Below are positions 25,913-37,068 of a stretch of 64,000 nt of DNA, piece after piece. The DNA comes from Apoda limacodes. Taxonomy: Eukaryota > Arthropoda > Insecta > Lepidoptera > Limacodidae. A program made the position numbers and the translations under genes. Location: the NCBI GenBank assembly GCA_946406115.1, contig OX291543.1:32824815-32888814 (forward strand), given 5' to 3'. The notes beneath the pieces are model-generated. The model was not told the DNA's origin. It searched no databases and was given only the letters and a program-made list of their open reading frames with translations. Each line of letters opens with the position of its first letter. The first letter of the stretch is position 1.

Positions 25913-26399
25913 ATTAATCTACACATAATTACTTAAGACCCACCTTGTAAATCTGCTAAGCTCTACTAAATGTACTAAATGTACTAAATGACTTATAAAA
26001 AAATCTCATTATCATTATGATTATCATTGATAGTATCATCCTTTTAAGGCCCACTACTAGATAAAAGCTTTCTTTATTAGGAACTCTATCAGCTTCCACC
26101 CACATCCAGCAACTCTAGGCCACCTTCTTAATACCGTCGATTCACCAGGCAATAGATCGTTCTGTGCTAATTCTATCGGTAAATTTACGTGGGTCTATTA
26201 GTCATTTGTCAGATTGGTCAGCCCATGGACAGTTTAGCTTGTTGATTTTATAAGCTATGCTAGTGTCCATAGTCACTTGTGTCTTCGCTTGCTTTATACT
26301 CTAGACTAGCCCAACTGTAAGTAGCCACGTCTTGGTAACGTAACTCATAACAGGCAGGGCACACCAGTTAAAGCCTTTCGGCTACAGTGGCTTAGCCGT

Positions 26400-26690
26400 G
26401 GCTTTTTACAGTTGGACCAGCAACATTTATAAAAACTCAACAAGCCATGCAGCGAACTATACTCGGAGTGTCACTCACTGATCCGCAATGAGGATATTCA
26501 AAGTAACTAACAAGACTTGCTTTCATAGTAAACAAGCTACATATACATGGCAGTGGGTCAAAGGGCTGATGAAGCAGACGTATGTCTATGGGGCGGGTCG
26601 ACGACTGAATGTTGAATTTAACGAGATCGAGTGTTGTAGCGGGTATCAGTCTATCAGTAAACCTCGATAAGCTGGTAAAACGATGATGAT
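26400..26690 (+). mobile_element. LINE 3'-ORF remnant (RTE/jockey-type tail)
   Basis: Broken frames with TQQAMQRTILGVSLTD, the same tail region as the fragment at 60590. It ends in ATGATGATGAC at 26682-26692, a microsatellite-type 3' end. Confidence 0.5.
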
Positions 26691-26699
26691 GACATATCT

Positions 26700-29240
26700 T
26701 AATAGGTAGGTAATTTAGTGGAGCTTTGCAGACCCGAGGCTTGGGGCGGACCGTTACTATTGCTAATTGTGTTGCCGAAAAAATATAATTAATCAACCTA
26801 CCCACATTTCAAAACTTTTGAAAACAGAAAAAAAAAGCTTTTTCATTGTACATTTTTTTTTTCATTTTGACATGTACAGTATTTTTTATTAATAGACTAC
26901 AAAATATAGTTAGTTTTGACTAAAATTGGGTTGGTTTAAATTTGGGCAGCATTTTATTCTTTATCGTCGGCGCTGCTAGAGTTGCAACCAAGATTACATT
27001 CAGTATGTTAATTGTGATTGCGCAGCAGACCCGTAACCGCCGTCCACGGAATATGGGTGCCACGGACCGGCAGCACAGTACAGTCATAGGTATGCATTTA
27101 TACCATAACTTTAAAGTCTGCCTGATTTAGCAGCGTCTCCTTGTGCACATACGAAGTTGGTACCTTCTTAATGCTCTAGTGATCAAATCATTAATTTCAT
27201 TTTCTTACCAAGGTCACGGGCATTCCTATAACTTTCCTTATTTCTCTCATCTTTTTATTCATCCTCCTTTCAGGGTCAAACTTCGCTTATTTTGTAAATA
27301 TAATCCAATGTAAAGATAATCTCATACTTGTTTTGTTCCACTTTCAATCTTTTTACCATTCTGTGTCAGTTTTTGGGTAATTAACATTACTTTTGTGTGA
27401 GCTAAGTCTATGCAAAATCTCAACATGCACCATGTCAAGTGTCTTTTTTGGAAGAAAATGTTATATACTTACTCCAGCAGTTGGTGGATACATAAAAGCA
27501 CATAATCTGATAAACCATGTTTACACCGGCTGGTCTCCAAGTTCTCCAAGTGTATTCTAAATTTTATAAGCTCCAGTTTCCTTGTGCACATTTCAGTTGT
27601 TATATGCACTAGCCCCTGGAGTGAATATAGATAGAACCTCATTGAAATTGCTCGTAGCGCATATCAGCCCGACATCGACATATGCGGTCGTTAAGTACCT
27701 ACTGCCCTTTTGATAAAACCCTTACAGAATAAACACTGTAAGTATCTGTCAGAGATAAGAAGCCCTCATAGTGGCATGAGATATTACTCGTGTCAGATGA
27801 GACCGTGACCCACGTCATGCAATCGAGGTTGCATTGTTTACGACTTGGTAGATACTATCGTGATGATGCGCACCATGCGTACGTGGTAGTTGCATTGTAC
27901 TAATATTACAGTTTTATCAAAATATTTACAGGGTAGATAGATAGTAAGTTATAAACTTTTCACATTCGAACAGGATTTCACACACCAAAAGGATTCGAAC
28001 GAACTAAGCCCTATTTGTATTGTATTGTTAGAAGACTAGATTTTAATTACAATAAAGTATTTCTTTATCTTATTTAACCTACCTTATTACTAGACGAAAT
28101 GGCCTACTTAAATCCCAAGTTATTTCTCTATGTAACCAGCTGAAACACAATATAAACCAAAAGTTATATAATTTTTTTTCTTGTTCTTCAGTAGTTCCAT
28201 AGCTTATATAGAATTGCTCCGAGGTAAATTTGAAGTCGGTAATGGCTTAGTGGTCTCGGCGTAGGTACAGTCGATCGAGCCTAGGATGTACACCAATCAA
28301 AGACTTTTTCTAAAATTCTTAAATAAGCACGTTGTTTTTTACCGCTACTAGCTGTTGAGTAGAAAAACATTTTGACAAAAAACCACGTATAATACGCATT
28401 GGGCTTGCCTGATGTAGTAGGTACAATGGCTCAGATGGCCCTCGCCCATGATGAGCGTAGGCGGGTACCCCAACAGTAAGGTGCCTCAAGGCTCGTAAAG
28501 CGTTCCGTAGATTATTCTGGATGGATAATACAAACAAACAAATTCACATTATCTCTTATAAGATATATGTATTTGTACATAGTATTTCAAGGATCAAGAA
28601 AATTTAAAAAGAACGTAGCGTTCTAATTTATTTAAATATAGGGAGGCCCGGGCAAGAAGCATAAGCCAGGTAAAACGAATAATGGTTTTTTCTAAAAATC
28701 TATACTAGATGGAGTTACAACATTTTGCATAGGCCTAGCGCGTGCAGTCGGCGGACGCCATGACAGTTCGACCAAAACGGAGTAGGTATGTGTTGTGGAG
28801 ATAAAAAAAAATCGCGTTGTTTTCTTACGATTTTTGCAAAGGTTTGTATTCTAAGTTTGTATATTACCAAGCAGCTACTTATAAGTATTTTTTTTCTATA
28901 CTATTACTAGTATATACAAGTGTAATTTACCATTATTGATTTTCTTTTACCTACTTGCAATAGTTCAACTCAAAGCTTGTCGTTGATATTGGTACGTTGG
29001 GCAAAACGAATATGGGCAAAACGGTTAGGTTGTTCGTTTTTCCCGTTTGGTATTTTAGTCTAGTCTTTTCTAAATAAGCCTCATTTCAGTAATTTTTACC
29101 TACTTCAGATTCCTAACAGGTACTTATATAGGATGTCCCATGGCTATATGTTAGATTAAGTTACAGTCAAAACATATAAATCGATTATTTTCCTTTTTTT
29201 TAGATTGTGTATAAATATACACGTATAAGTGATCGAGCGG
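26700..29240. other. Unassigned stretch before the pogo transposase
   Basis: No gene recognised. GGCAAAACGAATA or GGTAAAACGAATAATGG occurs at about 28670 and 28993 and again in the transposase C-terminal region (31862), possibly sub-terminal motifs of the same element. Confidence 0.45.
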
Positions 29241-30176
29241 CATGGTCAGAAAAAAACACTAGAGAGCATTAAAAGTTGTAAATGACGACAAGCAATCCAT
29301 AAATGCAACCGCGAAGAAATTTGGTATTCCGTTTACAACTCTGTACAGACGTGTTAAGTCTGAAAATGTATTGAAGAAATTGGGTAGGTTCACATCTGTT
29401 TTTAGTCTAGAACAAGAAGAACATTTATGTTACTACCTTAAAAAATTAGATAGCTTGTTTTTTGGGCTTACCCGTTTGGAAATTCTTGGAACTCGTTTTT
29501 CATTATGCCTCAAGGAATAATATTTCTCATCCACTTAAAATTGGAAAAGCGGGAGACGACTGGTTTTCGGGTTTTAGGAGTCGACACCCAGAAATTGTAC
29601 TACGAGCGCCGGAGCCAAAGTCTTTAGCAAGAACAAGAGGATTTAACAGGCCGCAGGTGGAGTTGTTTTACAAAAACTATTGGAACCTGGTAGAAAAATA
29701 CAACTTCGAAGTAACAACAATATATAACATGGAGGAACAGGTATAAAGACCAGTACAACTAAACCACCCAAGGTCTTATCTATTAAAGGCAAAAGACAAG
29801 TCGGAGTAATATGCAGTGCATAAAGGGGTCAATTAACCACTGTCATATGCTGTTGCAATGCAGCAGGAGCATTTGTTCCACCCTTTTTCATATTTGCTCG
29901 CAAGCGCATGCAAGCACGACTGCTAGATAATGTTCCGTCAGGTTCGCAGGCGACCGTCACGGATAATGGCTGGATACATGTTGAAGCTTTTTTAGCTTGG
30001 TTGCATTTTTTCGTTGACCAGGTGCGCCCCAGTAAAACAAGGCCAGTATTACTGTTGCTAGATAATCACGTGTCCCATAAATATTATCCAGCTTTACAAT
30101 ATGCCACAGAAAAACACGTCACCTACTTGTCTTTCGCACCACACCCGACCGATCGAATGCAGCCTCTAGATGTGGT

Positions 30177-30220
30177 GGTATATGGGCTCCTCAAAAAGTA
30201 TTTTGAGGAGCCCATATACC
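30177..30220. repeat. Perfect inverted repeat, 20-nt arms, 4-nt loop
   Basis: GGTATATGGGCTCCTCAAAA, loop AGTA, then its exact complement. It lies in the pogo transposase DDE region just after QPLDV. Confidence 0.95.
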
Positions 30221-30364
30221 TTTCAAAAAATGCATCAGGGCCTATTGTAAACCAATATATGGCCAAACTTTTCGGAGGAGCGTAGGTACGCCAAAAGTGC
30301 TTCGGTTCAGAATGCAGTTAACGCGGGTTTAGAAAACCAGGAATATGGCCCTATGACCCAAATG

Positions 30365-31408
30365 TATGAATGAATGAAATTTTCTTTATTGCACAATTTA
30401 AAAGAAATACAATAAAAAGCTATAATAAAAAAAGTACAAATAGGCGACCTTATCGCTAAACAGCGATCTCTACCAGGCAAACCTTTGATTAGACGAAAAT
30501 ACAAAGAGAAGTAGGTGGTGCGGTGACGAAAGAGGTAAGTTGTAATTAGAATAAACATACAAACAATACATAATAAACAAGTATGTAACATAAATATAAT
30601 AAATAAATAAACAAAATATAAATAAACATACATATACATACATATACAAGACATTTTAAATAAAATAACAAACACAAAATAAGACAATTTTAACCCTGTG
30701 AGTTTAACACTGTGAGTTTGAGATTAAAAGATAATGTTGTTTATTTTGGTTTTTTAAAAATAACTACAGATTGTGAGCGCCTAATAGTTAGTGGGAGAGA
30801 ATTCCATAGCTATATAGCCTGAATTGTGAAAGAACGATTATAAAAAATTGTGTTGTGAGCTGGTGTTTTTAAAAGAAGACTAGTGGACAAGCGAAGTGTA
30901 AGTGTAGAAGAGGAAATAAATTGAAATCGTTCTTTCAAATAGTAAGGAGTTGATGGATTGAATAGTATGTTTTAAAGAGTATGGGTATTCCGGCGAAGTC
31001 GAATTGGGAGCCACTTGTGCTTAGCACGAAATTGAGAGACATTATAGTATTTGCGTAATCCAAATATAAATCGAATACAGAGATTTGTAGCCGCTCAAGT
31101 TATTTAATTGCTCCTCAGTGAGATTAGTATAGCAGGCATCAGCATATTCAAGAATAGGAAGAAGTAAAGATTGTGCAAGTGCAACTTTTGTGGGTATTGG
31201 TAACAGATTACGTAACCGCCTTATTGACTCTATAGAAGAAAACATTTTACGACTAATTGCTTTTATTTGTGGGGCCCATGATAACGTATTGTCAACACTT
31301 ATCCCTAGATTATTGACGGAGTCACAGTAAGGTATAAAGACTCTGTCAAGTTTAATTGAAGGTAATAGTATCATTTTTGGATAGCCAATAATAATAGCTT
31401 TCGACTTG
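30365..31408 (-). mobile_element. 5'-truncated LINE inserted in the pogo transposase
   Basis: Minus-strand piece at 31374-31042 reads DSVNNLGISVDNTLSWAPQI, RLRNLLPIPTKVALAQSLLL and LEYADACYTNLTEEQLNNL, then shifts frame and continues HKWLPIRLRRNTHTL. The 3' end abuts the transposase at 30365 (codons Pro-Tyr-Asp-Pro-Asn) and the truncated 5' end at 31408, after which the transposase continues with Ala-Phe-Gly-Glu. A clear target duplication is not visible. Confidence 0.75.
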
Positions 31409-32002
31409 CATTTGGAGAAGAAGATTTTGCTCCTTCAACTATGACAGATCGTCCTTTAAATGACTCATCGTCTGCTCCGACTGAACGTCCTGTTATTGTT
31501 CCTCCGTCGACAATAGCCTCAATAGCCGACATGTCCGATGCATCATCTACTTTGACCGATGCCCCTTTCAGTGATTCTCCGGTATTAAACACGAATGTGC
31601 TGCTTTTACCTGATATTGCACCAGCTTCTCCTATAGAGGCAATACCTGAATCTGCAGCACACTACCAACGCACAACAACTGAGCCTGAGATGTCTACTAC
31701 ATCTTTGCCTGTTTCCACTTTGTCCAATGATATACTGGAAGAAGTATCACCTAATTTAGAGGGAGTAAATCATCCAACAGCTGCAGTGAATCTTACACCA
31801 TTGCAAATCAGACCCATGCCAGTTATGGCCGCTCCCAAAACAGGTCTTGCCCCACCCCTCTGGGCAAAACGAATAATTGACAACTTTTTTAAAATGGCTA
31901 TTATTTTTAGAATAATGTTTAAGTTTCTTAATTTTTATTGTTATTTTTCAAAGATGATTAACCAAAGTACAAATAAATAAAAAAAAGTAAAAAAAGTTTT
32001 TT

Positions 32003-32812
32003 TTACAAACTTGCTTTTCTTAAAACATTAGAATCATATAAAAATTCAATCTAACTAAAAATTGTACTAAAAAGTAAAAAATATTTTTTCTAAATGAATA
32101 TAATTTTTTTTATATCAACGTACGACTGCAAGAAAAGCAAGGCGTGTGTATTTACATACAATCACTTGATAAACTCTCAATTAATATCCATTAAAACTCT
32201 ATATTAATATTCGTGTGTGGCGCACGCCTTGCTTTTCTTGCAGTCGTACGTGGATATAAAAAAAATTATACAGTAATATTCCGACTTACACTACCTCGAC
32301 ATACGCGAACGATTTCGATGTTCGATGACATAAGATATGTACTAAGTACTATGGCATCCAAACGAAGTAGAACTGACTCTTTTGCTTTAAACAAGAAAAG
32401 AAAAACATTATATTTGAAGTGTAAACTTAATATTTATTATAAATTATTGACTCGTCAAACGACTTTGTTAGATTTTATGAAACCTTCTACGTCAAAATAA
32501 CTTCAGATTGTGTTTATTCGCATTCAGATTTGTTATATTATCTACCATTAGTTACACATTTATTTCCTTAATTATTGTTTAATTAAGTCTCCGGTCCCAA
32601 TTAAACATATTTTGTATGTCTTTATATGCAAAATTGTACCCCGACTAACGCGAATTCGACTTACACGGATAGCGCTTGGTCCCACCTATCGCGTAAGTCC
32701 GGGGTATTACTGTATTCATTTTGAAAATATATTTTTTACTTTTTAGTACAATTTTTGGTTAGATTGAATTTTTATATGATTCTAATGTTTTAAGAAAAGC
32801 AAGTTTATAAAA
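32003..32812. mobile_element. Palindromic (long inverted repeat) element split by a pogo-type MITE
   Basis: Arm 32003-32149 is nearly the reverse complement of 32213-32270 joined to 32713-32812, about 147 bases per arm with a loop of about 63 bases. The joined right arm is only contiguous when the 442-bp insert at 32271-32712 is removed. A transcript would fold into a long hairpin. No coding capacity; class unknown (foldback-like). Confidence 0.7.
32271..32712 (+). mobile_element. pogo/Tigger-type internal-deletion derivative
   Basis: Terminal inverted repeats CAGTAATATTCCGACTTAC and the complement of GTAAGTCCGGGGTATTACTG, flanked by TA on both sides (32269-32270, 32713-32714), the Tc1/mariner-superfamily duplication. 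Inside, a plus-strand frame from 32351 begins MASKRSRTDSFALNKKRKTL and ends TTLLDFMKPSTSK, which look like the first and last residues of a Tigger-like transposase with the middle deleted. Confidence 0.8.
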
Positions 32813-33366
32813 AATTCTTTTTTTACTTTTTTTTATTTTATACATTTTAGTGATAATTTTATTGAATTTTTATAGTTTATTGCCCAAGTTTCATTAGTTG
32901 GGTGATGAGAACTTGGAGAACGATATTATCTTCAGTATAAATTAGTTATTAAATTTTCACTTAATTTTTCACTTTCCACCCTAATGTCCACCTTCAGGTG
33001 CACTTCCTGCATATGCCAAGAGGTGATAACATCAAAATGAACATTAAATTTGTGATCTGCGACCCTCAAAACCCCCGGATACCCATTTTGAAGATTTTTT
33101 AAAATTTTTCACCTCCACCTCTAGGTTGTACCCCTTGTACAACTATGGGAGGGGGTTGTTGGTCAAAGTAACTGTGGAATATTGTATTGTCATCCGAGCT
33201 TAGTAAGTATGCAAAATTTCATCGAAGGGTGATAACAGGAAGTATGTTTAATTACGCTTGCAAGATTCCACCACAAGATGGAAGGAATAATAAAAATGTA
33301 AAAGGAACCATTGTGAGTTAAATAAAAGCAAGTAACAAAGAGTTCTATTGATTATCAGATTGTTGT

Positions 33367-33372
33367 TTTATT
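33367..33372 (-). terminator. Candidate polyadenylation signal of the TIL gene
   Basis: A minus-strand AATAAA hexamer 216 bases past the TIL gene stop codon. It is the first clear hexamer on that strand, but in AT-rich DNA such hexamers are common. Confidence 0.3.
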
Positions 33373-33587
33373 TATACTTTCTCTTAAATATGCGTCTTGT
33401 CCGGGCTTCCCCTATGCCTTAATTTACAATGAGATTCATAATAAAGAATTCCTTAACTAATGTTAAATAATAAATAAATAAGTACTGGAAAGTTATCATA
33501 TCACATTGAGTCTGTACTGTGGTCGGCCACGTTCACGCGGTTCCGTGTAATATTCCAAAAATTACACTAGTCTCTTATTTGGATCAA

Positions 33588-36500
33588 CTAAACATAACTA
33601 TCACTATATTTGAGACAGTCTTGCAGTTCCACGCACTCCCCGTCGGGGCCCCTGTACAGTCCCTCTCGGCAGGAGCAGCCCCTCCTGCACTGGGCTGGAC
33701 ACACAGGGTCCGGAGTCACGCATGTCTTTTCACAATTCTCGCACTCCTTTAGTATTGCTCCTTCATTGCAAATCGTAGACGGAATCGTATTTGCTGGAAG
33801 AAAAAGAATTCCAATACATGATACTTTAATTTCCTACTAAAGTGAACTTTTAGGATTTAATATCTCATGGTTTAGAATATTTAAGAGTAGCAAATACCTT
33901 CGGGACAATCTTGTAGTTTCACGCATTGGTCATCTGACGATCTGACCAGCCCGGCTCGACAGAAGCACCCTCTGCTGCACTGAGCCGGGCACACTGGGTT
34001 GGGGTCATTACAAGTCTTCTCGCAATTCTCGCACTCCTTAAATACCTGGTCCACGTCACATATAGGTGTTGGAGTTACGTTTTCAGCTAGAAAATAGATT
34101 CCAGTTAAGGTTTTTAATTTATGTGTCGTTTAAGACTATGATTACACTAGGTAACCCGAGGGGCGATTTTACCATAGGGAAAAATCTATTACTGTGTGAT
34201 TCCTTTATTGAACCGGAACAAGTTCAATTATGAACTAAATTGCATGCCAATTTATTAAGCCGTTAATTTTTGGGAAGTTAAGAAGCCGTTAAGAAGTTAA
34301 TTTAATTGTTATGGTAACAAAGATAAGTAAGTATCTAATTAAATCATATTCTTGTCATTCAGATCCTACATACCTAGGTATATAAATTAAATACATACAA
34401 ATACGAATTTTATATTTGTGAGTATGGGGAATTTCACACAGAACAAAAAACTGGAAAGTAACTCTAGCTAAGCTCCTACACAAATGTTATTAATTATTTT
34501 TGAGTCTCTGAATTTTACCGATAAATTTAATTATTCCCTATAAGTAATTGAATGAGGTTTGTAGGCTATTTTTTGACGCCGACTCAAAATTAGTAAATAA
34601 CATTTGTTTAGGAGTTTAAAAACATTAAAAAAGATTTATTTGATTTTTATCGCTTTTCAGTTTTTTTTCGTCGGTTTGATTTTTTGTTAAGTTTTTTTTC
34701 ATACCCCAACACAATATTTTATACACAAGGTGGCAAACAAGCTTACGGTCCGCCTGATGGTAAGCGGTCACCGTAGCCTATGGACGCTTGCAACACCAGG
34801 GGTATCACTCGCGCGTTGCCTACCCTTCAGAAATCTAATAACTTCTTTCTTGACTAAAGCGTTCGCGGTAGGAAGTTTCTCTGAAACCGCACTGTACGCA
34901 CATTAAGTACATAATTAGTTCAATTATTTAAGTTTTGACTTTTCCTGTAGTGAGTAGGTACTGCTCACTCACCAGTTGCGTTTCTTCTAAATAAATTGAG
35001 ACAGAGATGACGAGGAACGCAGGTGCCGTTGAATTCCCTCAGGTATCCAGGTTTGCAGAAGCACCCTCTGGCGCACTGCGCTGGGCACGGCGGGTCCGGG
35101 TGCTCACAGCTCCTGTTGCACGGCTCGCAGAACCGGTACTCCTCGTTCTCTGGACATACTGCGTCGCTGGGACGAGGTTCTGATGTGTCCAGTTTGTAGG
35201 CTGATACTGCGAATAGAATATATATATATATAATATACAAAAATACTAGCTAAACTGTATAAGTACCATAATATACACAAAATACTAGGTAAACTCTACC
35301 ACGCATCGCTGTGGCCAATTCTAATATAAATATTAGGGAAGTAAATAAAAGTATTCTAATTGTAATTTTTCGGTTACGTGGGAACTTGGGCTTAAAAGTA
35401 TATGTATAGGAAAAAATGCCGTTATGTAAAAGTGTAATTTGTGTAAAAATGTTAAGTCAATCCATCAATGACCTTCTTCCATCGACAAATTTTCGAGCTT
35501 TGTTTGCTTTGACAGCTGATTTTTTATATATAAAGACTAGTATAGGTGCCTACCTATATCTACACCTACTGCAATTTATATTATATGCGTGGTCGTGGAT
35601 CATAAAAGGATTGGCGTATCTAGGATTTTTTTTGGTGGGGGATGGAAGGGGTTGACCAGGATTTTTCATTTTAAAAAGTTTATACATAGAAATATGACTT
35701 TATGTAAAACCGCAACTAAAAATTTTTTTATGTCAGAGCTTTAAACCTCCAAAACACCCGCTTCAGGTCGGGTGTAGGTACAGTAAGCATATTTAACTGT
35801 GAGTAATTATAGTTTCCCAGAAAATATATATTTTTCTTTCTTCTTTAGTTAGCGTAAAATTTAATGACCATGTTCTTTGGGATATATGGTTTAAAAAAGA
35901 TCAATGAACTTTTGTTCGATAAAAAAAAAACCTAATCAAATATTAAGGTGAATCGATAGAAAGATGGATTTTAAGCTAAAAATGTTATACAGAAGTTTTT
36001 CGAAAATTCAATACTTTTGAGATATTCGTGATCGAAAATGTAATTTTTTTTCCAAAATAACCACGTTTTTTGACGATTTTTCACATATAACTCATAAACT
36101 ATTGATTTAATCAAAAAATCTGTAATCATCAAAATGGTAGGTTATGAAAAGTCAAAGAATTTCTTATTGTATTTTTTAATGTAGACCTAATACAAACAAA
36201 GTTATAACTCATTGAAGGTAAGCCTTATTTTTTTAACGACAAAATTAAAGATTTCAACATTGAATTATGAAAAAACGGTACGTTTAACGTTGAAAGTGCT
36301 CGGAATCTTTCTTAAAGTACATTAAAAAACCTTTAAAATGCGTTTTTTAAAGTTCTCTTGCATAAAAACTAACGGAGTTATGACGAAAATAAAGTTGGTT
36401 TATATTTTTTTTACGAGAAATTGGAATTAATTTGGAATTAAATGTTACAATTGTACAGATCTTTATCTTGACATTATAAATATGATCCAAAAGTTTGACA

Positions 36501-37000
36501 GATTTAAAATGCTTATTTTTAAAAAAACAGTTCATCAAAGTGAACTAGGTATTTTTGAAATGTTAAAAAAAAATGACTTTTTTCAAATTAACTCAGAAAA
36601 TAAACTATATATGTAAAAATTGCTAGAGTACAAAAAGTAAGCATATTCATTAAAAAATTTTTTTTTTAATTTTTTACTGTTGCTTAAAAATTCTTCGAGA
36701 TATGGCTTGTAAAACTTAGCATTGATACGAAATCAGTACCGCCCTTGAGCCATTTCACCGTTGACCCTTATAAAATTAAGGGTTTGAGAAATATAGAACT
36801 TACATGAGCTTATAAGCGATGGAATTCCCAACAAAATCCTTTTTTTTTATTTCTCTAGGCCAAAATACATCCGAGAAAATTAAAAAAAACCAAACGCATT
36901 TTTTTTTATTTCGGAGCAGCTAGATTTTGAGGCAGAGAAATGCGTATACTATACATGTATACCAATAGTGTTCTCATCATTGGCACCTGGTGAAGGGGTC

Positions 37001-37068
<68 letters not shown>

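Larger units (their letters stand above)
29242..31980 (+). pseudogene. pogo/Tigger-like transposase pseudogene, interrupted by a LINE
   Basis: N-terminal psq-type helix-turn-helix (ATAKKFGIPFTTLYRRVKSE, 29308-29370) with an in-frame TAG at codon 7; after a frameshift near 29466 a CENP-B/Tc5-like DNA-binding part (SRNNISHPLKIGKAGDDWFSGF); then the DDE region: IYNMEEQ where IYNVDETG is expected (first catalytic Asp lost), VTDNGWIHVEAF, LLLLDNHVSH (second Asp present) and HPTDRMQPLDV (third Asp present). The C-terminal part resumes at 31409 with FGEEDFAPSTMTDRPLND and ends at 31980. Between them, 30365-31408, is an antisense LINE. An odd perfect palindrome sits at 30177-30220. Inactive. Confidence 0.75.

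Noticed and set aside
26437..26805. 122-aa minus-strand protein
   Set aside because: Antisense of a LINE 3' remnant.
32213..32500. 95-aa protein-coding gene
   Set aside because: The frame crosses a transposon border and joins the palindromic element to the remains of a pogo transposase.
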